This document shows, in pieces, positions 46,055-54,356 of a DNA stretch of 64,000 bases (position 1 is its first letter; each line of letters opens with the position of its first letter). The stretch comes from Microbacterium sp. K24. GTDB lineage: Bacteria; Actinomycetota; Actinomycetes; Actinomycetales; Microbacteriaceae. The stretch lies in NCBI RefSeq assembly GCF_004794465.1, contig NZ_SSDJ01000111.1:27290-91289 (forward strand), written 5' to 3'. The notes beneath the pieces are model-generated. The model was not told the origin of the DNA. It was given only the letters and a program-made list of their open reading frames with translations, and ran no database searches. Both the position numbers and the translations under genes were made by a program.

Positions 46055-46870
46055 TCAGCTCCTGACTGGTGCGCGCGAGGGACGGTTCGCGCGAGGGGTG
46101 TGGATGAGGGGGACGGAATCGATGAGGAGGCGGGTGTACGGATGCTCCGGGCGCGAGATCACGCGTCGGGTCGGGCCGTCTTCGGCGATGCGTCCGCGGT
46201 CGAGCACGACCAGGCGGTCGCTCATGGCGGCGAGCGATCCGATGTCGTGCGAGATGACGAGCATCGCCAGGTCGCTGCCGCGTGCGTCGCGCAGGGCGAT
46301 CAGCGCCTGCACGACGCGATCACGGCTCGCGGCGTCGAGGGCGCTGACCGGTTCGTCGAGGAGGAGCAGTCGCGGTTCGACCACGAGCGCGCGGGCGATC
46401 GCGGCGCGCTGGCGCTGGCCGCCGGAGAGTCCGCCCGGAAGTCGGGTGATGAGCTCTTCGTCGAGGCCGACCGCATCGAGAGCGGCCGCCCGTCGACGGC
46501 TCGCCTCCGCGGCCGGGACCCGGCCGATGCGCAGTCCCTCGACGATCGACTCGGCCGTGCTCACGGCCGGATCCAGTGAGCGCAGCGGATCCTGGAAGAC
46601 GTACTGCACGGCTCCCGCACGTCGCCACGCGCGCAGTCCGCTCCCGCGGAGCCGGGTGACGTCGCGACCGTCGACGAGGATGCGCGATCCCGTGGCGGCA
46701 TCGACGGCCCGCAGCACCGCCTTCGCCAGGGTCGTCTTTCCGGACCCGGACTCGCCGACCACGCCGACCACCTCACCGGGGCGCACGCTCAGCGAGATGC
46801 GGTCGAGCACGCGCACACGGCCGTAGTCGACCGAGAGCTCGTCGAGTTCGAGGATCGCCGGAGCGCTCAT
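46055..46870 (-). CDS. ABC ATP-binding protein, DppF type (first module)
   Basis: The 271-residue ATPase has Walker A GESGSGKTTLAK (about 41-52), signature LSGGQRQRAAIARAL, Walker B LLLLDEPVSALD and the H-loop ISHDIGSLAA. It lacks the usual C-terminal oligopeptide extension with Cys residues seen in many DppF proteins. It pairs with the DppD-type ATPase upstream (4-bp overlap) and is followed 5 bp later by the SsuD-like gene. Confidence 0.93.
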   Translation of the reverse strand: MSAPAILELDELSVDYGRVRVLDRISLSVRPGEVVGVVGESGSGKTTLAKAVLRAVDAATGSRILVDGRDVTRLRGSGLRAWRRAGAVQYVFQDPLRSLDPAVSTAESIVEGLRIGRVPAAEASRRRAAALDAVGLDEELITRLPGGLSGGQRQRAAIARALVVEPRLLLLDEPVSALDAASRDRVVQALIALRDARGSDLAMLVISHDIGSLAAMSDRLVVLDRGRIAEDGPTRRVISRPEHPYTRLLIDSVPLIHTPRANRPSRAPVRS

Positions 46871-47772
46871 GGGAGGAACCTCTCGAGTCCGTAGGCGGCA
46901 TGCGCGCTGAGCAGCTCCCGCGTATAGGGGTGCGCGGGGGCACGCAGCACACGCGACGTCGGCCCGGCCTCCACGACGCGACCGTCGCGGAACACCTGCA
47001 CGCGCTCGCAGACCTGCGCGACCACGGCGAGGTCGTGCGAGACGAGCACCAGGGCGAGATCACGCTCCACGCGGAGCCGGCGCAGCAGGTCGAGCAGCTC
47101 CGCCTGCACGGTCACGTCGAGCGCCGTGGTGGCCTCGTCGGCGATGAGCACGGCGGGGTCGGCGGCGAGCGCCATCGCGATCAGCACCCGCTGCAGCATG
47201 CCGCCGGAGAGCTGCGCCACACGCTGCCGGAGGACGAGGTCCACGCGACGGATGCCGAGGTCGTCGAGCAGCTCGCGGGCGCGCTCCCGCGCCTGTCGTC
47301 GGGGCAGACCTGCCGTGATGCGCAGCGTCTCCTCCAGCTGCGCGCCGACCGGGATCGCCGGGTTGAGGTACGACGCCGGGTCCTGGAAGACCGCCGCGAT
47401 GTGCGTGCCGCGCACGCGGCGCCAGTCTCGTTCGCCGGCGCGCGTGAGGTCGACGCCGTCGACGTGCACGCTCCCTGCGGTGACGGCGAGGCCCGCGGGG
47501 AGGATGCCGAGGAGCGCCCGGCAGGTGAGGGTCTTGCCGCTCCCCGACTCGCCCACGATGCCCAGCGCCTCACCGGGACGCACCGACAGCGAAACCCCGT
47601 GCACGAGCTCGGTGCCGTCGGCGGCGGCGATCACGAGGTCGGTGACCTCGGCGGTGGCCGGCCGCGCGAGGGAGGCCTCGTCGAACGACGGCCGGAGCGT
47701 CGTGAAGCCGTGCGCGACGGGTCCGCTGCGGACCTCGGCCCGGTCCTTCAGGACGGGAGGCGTCTCAGACAT
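46867..47772 (-). CDS. ABC ATP-binding protein, DppD type (first module)
   Basis: The 301-residue ATPase has Walker A GESGSGKTLTCR, signature LSGGMLQRVLIAMAL, Walker B VLIADEATTALD and the switch His in LVSHDLAVVAQ. An unusual N-terminal 40 residues precede the domain, with no known role. It overlaps the permease upstream by 8 bp and the DppF-type gene downstream by 4 bp. Confidence 0.93.
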   Translation of the reverse strand: MSETPPVLKDRAEVRSGPVAHGFTTLRPSFDEASLARPATAEVTDLVIAAADGTELVHGVSLSVRPGEALGIVGESGSGKTLTCRALLGILPAGLAVTAGSVHVDGVDLTRAGERDWRRVRGTHIAAVFQDPASYLNPAIPVGAQLEETLRITAGLPRRQARERARELLDDLGIRRVDLVLRQRVAQLSGGMLQRVLIAMALAADPAVLIADEATTALDVTVQAELLDLLRRLRVERDLALVLVSHDLAVVAQVCERVQVFRDGRVVEAGPTSRVLRAPAHPYTRELLSAHAAYGLERFLP

Positions 47773-48634
47773 GTGCGGCAGCCTTCCGTCGGATCGGCGC
47801 GTCCGCGCCGAGCACGTCCCGTGCCGCGTCGGCGACGAGGTTCAGCGCGCCCACCGTCAGGATGATCGCGAGGGCGGGGGCGAGCGGTCCCCACGGCCGC
47901 TGGCTGAGGTATCCGAGATCGCTGGAGAGCATGCCGCCCCAGGTCGGAGCCGGCGGCTGCACGCCGATGCCGAGGAACGTGAGCGAGGCGACGGCGAGCA
48001 GGGCGCCCCCGAGCGCCGAGACGGAGGCGACCACGAGGTTGGGCGCGACCTGACGCCATACGTGCCGCCGGAGCACCCACCAGGCCGAGGCGCCGAGGTA
48101 CCCGGCCGCCTCGATGTACTGCGAGTCGCGCACGCGGAGGGTCGCCGCCCGCGCGATGCGGAAGAAGCCGGGCGCGATGAGGATGCCGATCGCGAGGGTG
48201 GCCTGCACGAGCCCGTTGCCGAGCAGCGCGGCGAAGACGATGGCGAACAGGATGAACGGCAGGGCGAGCAGCGCGTCGACGACCCGCAGCGAGAGCCAGT
48301 CCGCGACCCTCGGCACGAAGGCGCTCAGCGCACCGGGCACGGCGCCGAGGACCAGTCCGATCAGGGCGGCGGCGCCGGCGCTCAACAGCGACGCTGGCGC
48401 ACCGGCGAACAGTCGCGACAGCACATCACGGCCGACGTAGTCGGTGCCGAGGAGGTGGCCGAGGCTGGGTTCCTGCAGGGCGGCGGCCGCGTCCTGCGCG
48501 AGCGGGTCCTGCGGGGCGAGCGCGGGGCCGGCGACCGCGAGCAGGGCGACGCCGAGGATCAGCAGCAGCGCGAGGCGCACGCTCCAGCCGGCATGCCAGA
48601 GCCGCACGATCGCGGGGGGCGTGTTCGCCGTCAT
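47765..48634 (-). CDS. ABC importer permease, DppC type (first module)
   Basis: The 289-residue protein has an N-terminal helix (LALLLILGVALLAVAGPALA), the family segment HLLGTDYVGRDVLSRLFAG and a permease domain with the coupling loop YIEAAGYLGASAWWVLRRHV. Sequence upstream of the ATG at 48634 in this frame is antisense-like. It overlaps the DppB gene by 4 bp. Confidence 0.93.
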   Translation of the reverse strand: MTANTPPAIVRLWHAGWSVRLALLLILGVALLAVAGPALAPQDPLAQDAAAALQEPSLGHLLGTDYVGRDVLSRLFAGAPASLLSAGAAALIGLVLGAVPGALSAFVPRVADWLSLRVVDALLALPFILFAIVFAALLGNGLVQATLAIGILIAPGFFRIARAATLRVRDSQYIEAAGYLGASAWWVLRRHVWRQVAPNLVVASVSALGGALLAVASLTFLGIGVQPPAPTWGGMLSSDLGYLSQRPWGPLAPALAIILTVGALNLVADAARDVLGADAPIRRKAAAHV

Positions 48635-49653
48635 GCGGCACTCCGTTCGGTTCCGCCGGTGCGGGAGATCACGAGGTTGAGGACGGCGCCGACGATCACG
48701 ATCATCGCGATCGTGACGAGCAGCACACCCTGCACGACGGGGACGTCGCCCTGCAGAGCCGCCCGATTGGCGAGCTGCCCGAGTCCCGGCATCCCGAAGA
48801 TGACCTCGGTGATCACCGCGCCGCCGACGAGACGCGGAGCGTGCACACCGAGCACCGAGAGCGCGGGAGCGGCGGCGATCGGCAGAGCGTGCCGGAAGAC
48901 GATGCGCCCCGGACCGAGCCCGTGCACCCGGGCGCCGATGATGAAGTTCTCCCCCAGGGTGCCCACGAGCGAGGTGCGCAGCTGGCGCGCCACGTCGGCC
49001 CCCGCATCGAGGCTGAGCGCGACCGACGGGAGCACGAGGCACACGAGCCAGGCGCCGACGTCCTTCTCCGGCGGCGTGTATCCCGCCACGGGGAAGAGAG
49101 GGATCGCGTAGGAGAAGAGCAGGATGAGGCCGATCGCGGCGACGAACGCGGGCACGGTCGCGGCGACCGTGCTGAGCAGCGTCACCACGCGGTCGATGAT
49201 CCCGCCGCGGTTCACGGCGGCGAGCGTGCCGCCGATGAACCCGAACACGAGCGCGAGGATGATCGCGCCCGTGGCGATCGACAGGCTCACCGGGAACGCC
49301 TGCGCGATGCTGTCGGCCACCGGGATCGTCGTGAACCAGGAGTTGCCGAGATCGCCGGTGACGGCACCGGCGATCCAGTCGACGTAGCGGACCAGGAACG
49401 GACGGTCGAGGCCGAACTGATGGTTCAGCCGGTCGACGTCGGCCTGCGTCGCCACCTCGCCGAGCGCCACGGCCGCGGGATTGGATCCGCTGGCGGCGCC
49501 GAGGGCGAACGTCGCGAAGGTCGCGATGAGGAAGACCGTGACCGCCGTGACGATCGTGGCGAGCACGGTGCGGAGCACGGGCCACGCCCGCAGGAGGCCG
49601 GGAACGACCTTGACCTCCTGCACGTCTCTCGCCTCGGCGATCACGGTCGCCAT
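48631..49653 (-). CDS. ABC importer permease, DppB type (first module)
   Basis: The 340-residue protein has about six helices and the DppB-type opening FLIATFATFALGAASGSNPA (a divergent form of the PGDP segment), with GDLGNSWFTTIPVADSIAQA and GGAVITEVIFGMPGLGQLAN near the C-terminus. A basic 30-residue N-terminus precedes the first helix. It begins 7 bp after the binding-protein stop. Confidence 0.92.
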   Translation of the reverse strand: MATVIAEARDVQEVKVVPGLLRAWPVLRTVLATIVTAVTVFLIATFATFALGAASGSNPAAVALGEVATQADVDRLNHQFGLDRPFLVRYVDWIAGAVTGDLGNSWFTTIPVADSIAQAFPVSLSIATGAIILALVFGFIGGTLAAVNRGGIIDRVVTLLSTVAATVPAFVAAIGLILLFSYAIPLFPVAGYTPPEKDVGAWLVCLVLPSVALSLDAGADVARQLRTSLVGTLGENFIIGARVHGLGPGRIVFRHALPIAAAPALSVLGVHAPRLVGGAVITEVIFGMPGLGQLANRAALQGDVPVVQGVLLVTIAMIVIVGAVLNLVISRTGGTERSAA

Positions 49654-49660
49654 CAGCGGG

Positions 49661-51181
49661 TCACCCTTCGACCTTCACGTCTTCCCAGCGCTGCACGTCG
49701 AGCCAGTGCCGGATGCCGGTGACCTTGTCGGGGTGGATGAGGATGCGGGGCCAGCTGAACAGGAAGGTGTTCGGCTGCAGCTTCACGCCGACCTCGACCG
49801 CGTCCTGGATCTTCTCGGCATAGTCATCGGCATCCGTGGGCGTCGCCCGGGCCTCGTTGATCGCGGCCGTGAGCTCCTCGGGCGTCTGCCGACCGAGATT
49901 CATCAGCCCCTCGGCGCCGTAGAGCACCTCGAGCCCCTGCAGCGGCGACTGACGGCCGGAGTAGCTGTCCAGCACGAACGGCAGGGTGCGCTGCACGTAG
50001 TTCTGCGAGACCGCGGCGGCCGGCAGCACGTTGAGCGTGACGTCGATGCCCGCCTTCGCCCACTGCGCCTGCAGCACCTCGGCGAGTGCGGTGTCGTCCT
50101 CCGTGAGCGACAGGGTGAGTTCGACCCCGTCCGGGTAGCCGGCCTCCGCGAGGAGGTCCTTCGCAGCATCCACGTCGTAGGCGTAGAGGTCGTCCAGCTC
50201 GGGGCTGTGCGCGACGTAGCCCTCGGGGAACGGCTGCCAGTTCGGTGTGCCATGGCCGAAGTAGGTCGCGTCGATGAGCGCCTGACGGTCGGTGGCGTGG
50301 CTGATCGCCTGCAGCACGCGCTGATCGTCGAAGGGCGCCACCGTGGCGTTCACGTCGAGCGCGCGCACGGTGAGCGCCTTGATCGTCTCGACCTCGAGGT
50401 TCGCGGCCTCGGCCCCGTCGACCTGCGCCGGCGGGATCTGCGCGACATCCCACTGTCCGGAGTTCACGCCGGCGACGACGGTCGCCGGGTCGGTCACGGG
50501 GACGATCGAGAAGTCGTCGATGAAGATGTGGTCCGCGTTCCAGTAGTCCTCGTTCTTCTCGAGGTCCGCGTGGGCGTTCGGCACGTACTCGGTGAGGGCG
50601 AACGGTCCGGATCCCTCCGGCTGCGTGGCGAGGGCCGCGACGTCGGCGAACGCCGCAGGGTTCACGATGAAGCCCGTCTTGCCGGCGAAGAGGTACGGCA
50701 CCTGGTAGTCGGCCTGGTCGAGGTGCACGGTGACCGTCTGCTCGTCGACGACGTCGACGCCCACGACGATGCGCAGCTGACCGGCGAGCGTGGAGTTCTC
50801 CTGATCGCGTCCGCGCTCGAGGTTCTGCTTCACGGCGTCGGCCGTCACCGGCGTGCCGTCGGTGAACTCGGCATCCTTCCGGAGGTGGAAGGTGATCGCC
50901 GTGCCCTCGTCGTTGTACTCCCAGCTCTCGGCGAGACCGGGGACGACCTCGCCCTCCGTGTCGAGCTGCGTGAGCCCGTCGTACACGAGCGCGAGCGCAT
51001 GCGTGTCCCACCCCGCGGTGGAGGTCACGGGATCCCAGCTGGTGGGCAGCGCCCACCCCCAGGTGAGCGAGGTGGTCGAGGCGGAGTCGGACGGTGCGGG
51101 AGCGGATGCTGCGCAGCCGGCGAGGGCGAGCACTGCGACCGTTGCCGCAGCGAACGGGACGAGACGAGGTCGGGAGGTCAT
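49661..51181 (-). CDS. Family 5 solute-binding lipoprotein (first module)
   Basis: The 506-residue protein has a signal peptide with lipobox LAGC (about 20-23) and a family 5 domain: TWGWALPTSWDPVTSTAGWD, then EGEVVPGLAESWEYNDEGTA and GSGPFALTEYVPNAHADLEK. It would hold the ligand outside the membrane for the first-module permeases. The start ATG at 51181 is nine bases from the -10 candidate CATACT, with no ribosome site; upstream frame is antisense to the divergent hydrolase gene. It heads a seven-gene operon ending at 43522. Confidence 0.92.
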   Translation of the reverse strand: MTSRPRLVPFAAATVAVLALAGCAASAPAPSDSASTTSLTWGWALPTSWDPVTSTAGWDTHALALVYDGLTQLDTEGEVVPGLAESWEYNDEGTAITFHLRKDAEFTDGTPVTADAVKQNLERGRDQENSTLAGQLRIVVGVDVVDEQTVTVHLDQADYQVPYLFAGKTGFIVNPAAFADVAALATQPEGSGPFALTEYVPNAHADLEKNEDYWNADHIFIDDFSIVPVTDPATVVAGVNSGQWDVAQIPPAQVDGAEAANLEVETIKALTVRALDVNATVAPFDDQRVLQAISHATDRQALIDATYFGHGTPNWQPFPEGYVAHSPELDDLYAYDVDAAKDLLAEAGYPDGVELTLSLTEDDTALAEVLQAQWAKAGIDVTLNVLPAAAVSQNYVQRTLPFVLDSYSGRQSPLQGLEVLYGAEGLMNLGRQTPEELTAAINEARATPTDADDYAEKIQDAVEVGVKLQPNTFLFSWPRILIHPDKVTGIRHWLDVQRWEDVKVEG

Positions 51182-51299
51182 GGAAGCGAAAGTATGAGCG
51201 GGCCCGCGGCGCCACAATCGCGTCGAAGCGAAGCGACACCGGGCGCAACAAATCGACTCATGTCTGCGCGAGCGTCGGCGCCGACCGGAGGATGAACGC
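51182..51299. promoter_or_regulatory. Divergent promoter region of the two sulfur-type operons
   Basis: CATACT (51196 to 51191, minus strand) is the likely -10 for the binding-protein operon. CGAAGCGAA (51224-51232) and CGACACCG (51234-51241) also occur upstream of the binding-protein gene at 43395. On the plus strand GGAGG lies before the ATG at 51300; no clear -10 for that direction stands out. Confidence 0.4.
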
Positions 51300-51992
51300 A
51301 TGACCACGACCTCATCCCCCGCCGTCTGGACGCCGCCCGCCCGGGTGCGCGGCACGCTCGCCGTCGTCACCGGACGCGGAGAACGCGCCGCTGTGTACGA
51401 GCGGTTCGGCCGCCGTCTGAGCACCGACGGCTACACGGTCGGGGTCTTCGAGGAGGACGTGGACGCCGCGACCGGATGGCTCGCCGAGTCGACGGACGGC
51501 CCGCGTGTGCTCGTCGGATCGGATGCCGGCGCATCCGCCGTCCTGCGAGAGCTCACGCAGGGGGCCGCCGTCGACGGGGCGATCGTCGCCGGCCTCGTCG
51601 TGGATGCCGAGGGCTCACTGCCCGCCGACGAGGAGCGGACGGCGTGCCCGCTGCACCTCGGGGTGCTGGCGTCCGACGCGTCGGGCTCCCCGCGACGGCC
51701 GGCGGAACCGCTCCCGGCACCCGCCGACCTCGCCGCGATCGCTGTTCCGGTCCTCGCCGTCCACGGCGGCGACGATCCGGTCTCGCCCTTCGTCGAAGCG
51801 GCGGCCGTGCTGCGCGCCCTCCCCGATCTCGAGCTCGTCGAGACGGTCGCCGGTCTCCACGACGCGCTCAACGACCAGTCGCACCGCAGCGTGGCCGCGA
51901 CAATCGTGCTGTGGTTGGAGAGGCTGCGCGGCGGCGATGTGCACGCGCCCGTGGTGCGGTCCGTCGACCTCGTCGCAGCGACGGCGTCATGA
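51300..51992 (+). CDS. Alpha/beta hydrolase-like protein with Asp at the nucleophile position
   Basis: The 230-residue protein has a small alpha/beta hydrolase fold. The nucleophile elbow reads VLVGSDAGASA, that is G-S-D75-A-G, with Asp instead of the usual Ser. VLAVHGGDDPVSPF supplies the acid-loop Asp and VAGLHDALND the His. Asp nucleophiles occur in haloalkane dehalogenases and epoxide hydrolases, but overall this protein is closer to uncharacterised serine-hydrolase-like proteins, so it may instead be inactive. It starts an operon with a sulfhydrylase-type gene, overlapping it by ATGA. GGAGG lies before the ATG. Confidence 0.75.
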   Translation: MTTTSSPAVWTPPARVRGTLAVVTGRGERAAVYERFGRRLSTDGYTVGVFEEDVDAATGWLAESTDGPRVLVGSDAGASAVLRELTQGAAVDGAIVAGLVVDAEGSLPADEERTACPLHLGVLASDASGSPRRPAEPLPAPADLAAIAVPVLAVHGGDDPVSPFVEAAAVLRALPDLELVETVAGLHDALNDQSHRSVAATIVLWLERLRGGDVHAPVVRSVDLVAATAS

Positions 51993-53281
51993 CCTCGTTC
52001 GCCACCCGCCAGATCCAGGCCGGCTACGTCCCCGGCACCCCGCAGAACAGCGCCGTCCCGCCGATCTACCAGACCGCCGCCTACGAGTTCGCCTCGCTCG
52101 CCGAGGCCGCAGACCTGTTCGCCCTCCGTTCGGCGGGAAACCTCTACAGCCGCAACGCGAGCCCGACCCAGCAGATCCTGGAGGAGCGGATCGCCGCCCT
52201 CGAAGGCGGCGCCTCCGCCGTCGCCGTCGCGTCGGGCCAGGCGGCCGTCGCCGTGACCCTGCTCGCGCTCGTCGGCCGCGGCGGACACGTCGTCGCGGCG
52301 AGCCAGCTCTACGGCGGCACGGTCGACCTGCTCGAAGACACCTTCGCCGACTTCGGCATCCCGGTCACATTCGTCGACCAGGACGACCTCGAGGCCTGGC
52401 GCGCCGCCATCCGCCCCGAGACCCGCGTGCTGTTCGCCGAATCCGTCGCGAATCCGATCGCGCAGGTGCTCGACATCCGCGCGGTGGCCGACGTCGCGCA
52501 CGACGCCGGGATTCCGCTCGTGATCGACAACACGGTCGGCACGCCGTTCCTGGTGCGGCCCGGCGAGCACGGCGCCGACTTCGTCGTGCACTCCGCCACG
52601 AAGTTCCTCAGCGGCCACGGCACCTCGCTCGGCGGAGTCGTCGTCGACCAGGGCACGTTCGACTTCGGACGGGAGCCCGACCGCTGGCCGCAGTTCACCG
52701 CACCCTATGCGCGCGTCCGAGACCTCGCCCTGTGGGAGCGGTTCGGCCTCGGTCAGGCGTTCGCGGCGCTCGTGAAGTCGAAGTACGTGCACGACCTCGG
52801 CCCGTCGCTCTCGCCGTTCAATGCCTGGCAGATCCTGCAGGGCGTCGAGACGCTCGACCTGCGCGTCTCCCGGCAGAGCACCACGGCCCTGGCCCTCGCG
52901 CGGCACCTGCAGCAGCATCCGGCGGTCGCGGCCGTGCATCACCCCGGCCTGGAGGGCAATCCGTGGCGTGCGCTGGCAGCGCGCTACCTGCCGAACGGCG
53001 TGCCGTCGGTGTTCTCCTTCGATCTGGCCGTCCCCGAGGACGCCGAGACGCAGGGCCGCGTCGCCCGCGTCATCGATGCGCTGGAGGTGATCCGGCTCGT
53101 CGCGAACATCGGCGACGCCCGCAGCCTCGTCGCCCATCCAGCCTCTATGACCCACTCCCACCTGTCCGCGGCCCAGCGGGCTGCCGCCGGCATCTCCCTC
53201 ACGACCATCCGGCTCTCCGCGGGTCTCGAGGATCCCGCCGACCTCATCGCCGACCTCGACCGCGCACTCGCGCTGGTCTGA
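51989..53281 (+). CDS. O-acetylhomoserine/O-acetylserine sulfhydrylase family enzyme
   Basis: The 430-residue PLP enzyme belongs to the Cys/Met metabolism (cystathionine gamma-synthase) family. It starts FATRQIQAGYVPG with the YQTAAYEF and LYSRNASPTQ segments of the MetY group. The PLP-binding Lys lies in VHSATKFLSGHG (K205), with Asp 180 in LVIDNT against the pyridine nitrogen. MetY forms homocysteine from O-acetylhomoserine and sulfide. Its position between an alpha/beta hydrolase and an SfnG/SsuD-like monooxygenase suggests capture of sulfur freed from organic compounds. Methanethiol could also serve as acceptor, giving methionine directly. Confidence 0.92.
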   Translation: MTSFATRQIQAGYVPGTPQNSAVPPIYQTAAYEFASLAEAADLFALRSAGNLYSRNASPTQQILEERIAALEGGASAVAVASGQAAVAVTLLALVGRGGHVVAASQLYGGTVDLLEDTFADFGIPVTFVDQDDLEAWRAAIRPETRVLFAESVANPIAQVLDIRAVADVAHDAGIPLVIDNTVGTPFLVRPGEHGADFVVHSATKFLSGHGTSLGGVVVDQGTFDFGREPDRWPQFTAPYARVRDLALWERFGLGQAFAALVKSKYVHDLGPSLSPFNAWQILQGVETLDLRVSRQSTTALALARHLQQHPAVAAVHHPGLEGNPWRALAARYLPNGVPSVFSFDLAVPEDAETQGRVARVIDALEVIRLVANIGDARSLVAHPASMTHSHLSAAQRAAAGISLTTIRLSAGLEDPADLIADLDRALALV

Positions 53282-53294
53282 TCTCAGGAGCACC

Positions 53295-54356
53295 ATGCCC
53301 ATCGATCTCGGATACTGGACGCCCGTCTACGGAGGGTTCCTCCGCAACGTCACCGACGAGGGGCGGATGGCCGCCACGTGGGAGTACATCCGCGAGGTGT
53401 CGGTGACGGCGGATCGCCTCGGATTCCACACGACGCTCGTCCCCGAGCTGTACCTCAACGACCGCAAGGGGGTCGACGCCCCGAGCCTGGAGGCGTGGTC
53501 GCTGTCCGCCGCGATCCTCGCCGTCACGGAGCGGCTGCGGGTGATGACCGCCGTGCGGCCCGGCTTCCATCTGCCCGCCGTGCTCGCGAAGACCGTCGGC
53601 ACGCTCGACCGGATCGCGCCGGGGCGCGTGTCGCTGAACGTCGTGGCGGCCTGGTGGGCCGAGGAGGCGCGGCAGTTCGGCGGTCGGTTCACCACCCACG
53701 ACGAGCGCTACGTGCAGGCGCAGGAGTTCGTCACCGTGCTGAACGGGCTGTGGGAGCAGACCCCGTTCTCGTTCGACGGCGCCCACTACTCCCTCGACGG
53801 CACGATCGTCGAGCCGAAGCCGTCCAGCCACCCGGTGATCTTCGCGGGCGGCGAGAGCGAAGCGGGCCGCGAGTCGATCGCGGAGTTCGCGGACGCCTAC
53901 GTGATGCACGGCGGCACGCTCGAGGAGGTGCGGGCCAACGTCACCGACATGAACGCCCGTTCTCAGCGGCTGCACGGTCGTCCGATCGCCGAGTTCGGCA
54001 TGCCGGCCTATGTGATCGTCCGCGACACCGAGGCCGAGGCGCAGCGCGAGCTCGACCGCATCACGACCGTCGACCCCGACTCGCCCGGGTACGCCTCCTT
54101 CGAGGAGTTCCAGCGCAATTCGAAGCTGTCGCTCGAGCTCACCCGCCGGGAGTACTCGGTCGGCACGCGCGGGCTGCGCCCCAACCTCGTGGGCACGGCC
54201 GAGCAGGTCGCCGAGCGCATCCACGAATACGCGGATGCCGGCATTACGCTGCTGCTCATCCAGGCGTCGCCGCTGGACGAAGAGCTCGAGCGCATCGCGG
54301 AACAGGTGTTCCCGCTCGTGCCGCAGCGGGCTGCACCCTCTACGCTGAAGGCATGA
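53295..54356 (+). CDS. Luciferase-like monooxygenase, SfnG/SsuD-like
   Basis: The 353-residue protein resembles FMNH2-dependent dimethylsulfone monooxygenase SfnG and alkanesulfonate monooxygenase. LGYWTPVYGGFLRNVTDEG opens it, MTAVRPGFHLPAVLAKTVGTLDRI gives a flavin-site strand, SLNVVAAWWAEEARQFGG replaces the SfnG NVVSGW segment, and LVGTAEQVAERIHEYADAGI is the C-terminal signature. It probably releases sulfinate or sulfite from a small organosulfur compound. AGGAG precedes the ATG, 13 bp after the sulfhydrylase gene; its stop overlaps the next gene. Confidence 0.87.
   Translation: MPIDLGYWTPVYGGFLRNVTDEGRMAATWEYIREVSVTADRLGFHTTLVPELYLNDRKGVDAPSLEAWSLSAAILAVTERLRVMTAVRPGFHLPAVLAKTVGTLDRIAPGRVSLNVVAAWWAEEARQFGGRFTTHDERYVQAQEFVTVLNGLWEQTPFSFDGAHYSLDGTIVEPKPSSHPVIFAGGESEAGRESIAEFADAYVMHGGTLEEVRANVTDMNARSQRLHGRPIAEFGMPAYVIVRDTEAEAQRELDRITTVDPDSPGYASFEEFQRNSKLSLELTRREYSVGTRGLRPNLVGTAEQVAERIHEYADAGITLLLIQASPLDEELERIAEQVFPLVPQRAAPSTLKA

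Noticed and set aside
51182..51299. SAM or cobalamin riboswitch before the sulfhydrylase operon
   Set aside because: No conserved stem or motif of either class could be seen in the 118-bp spacer.
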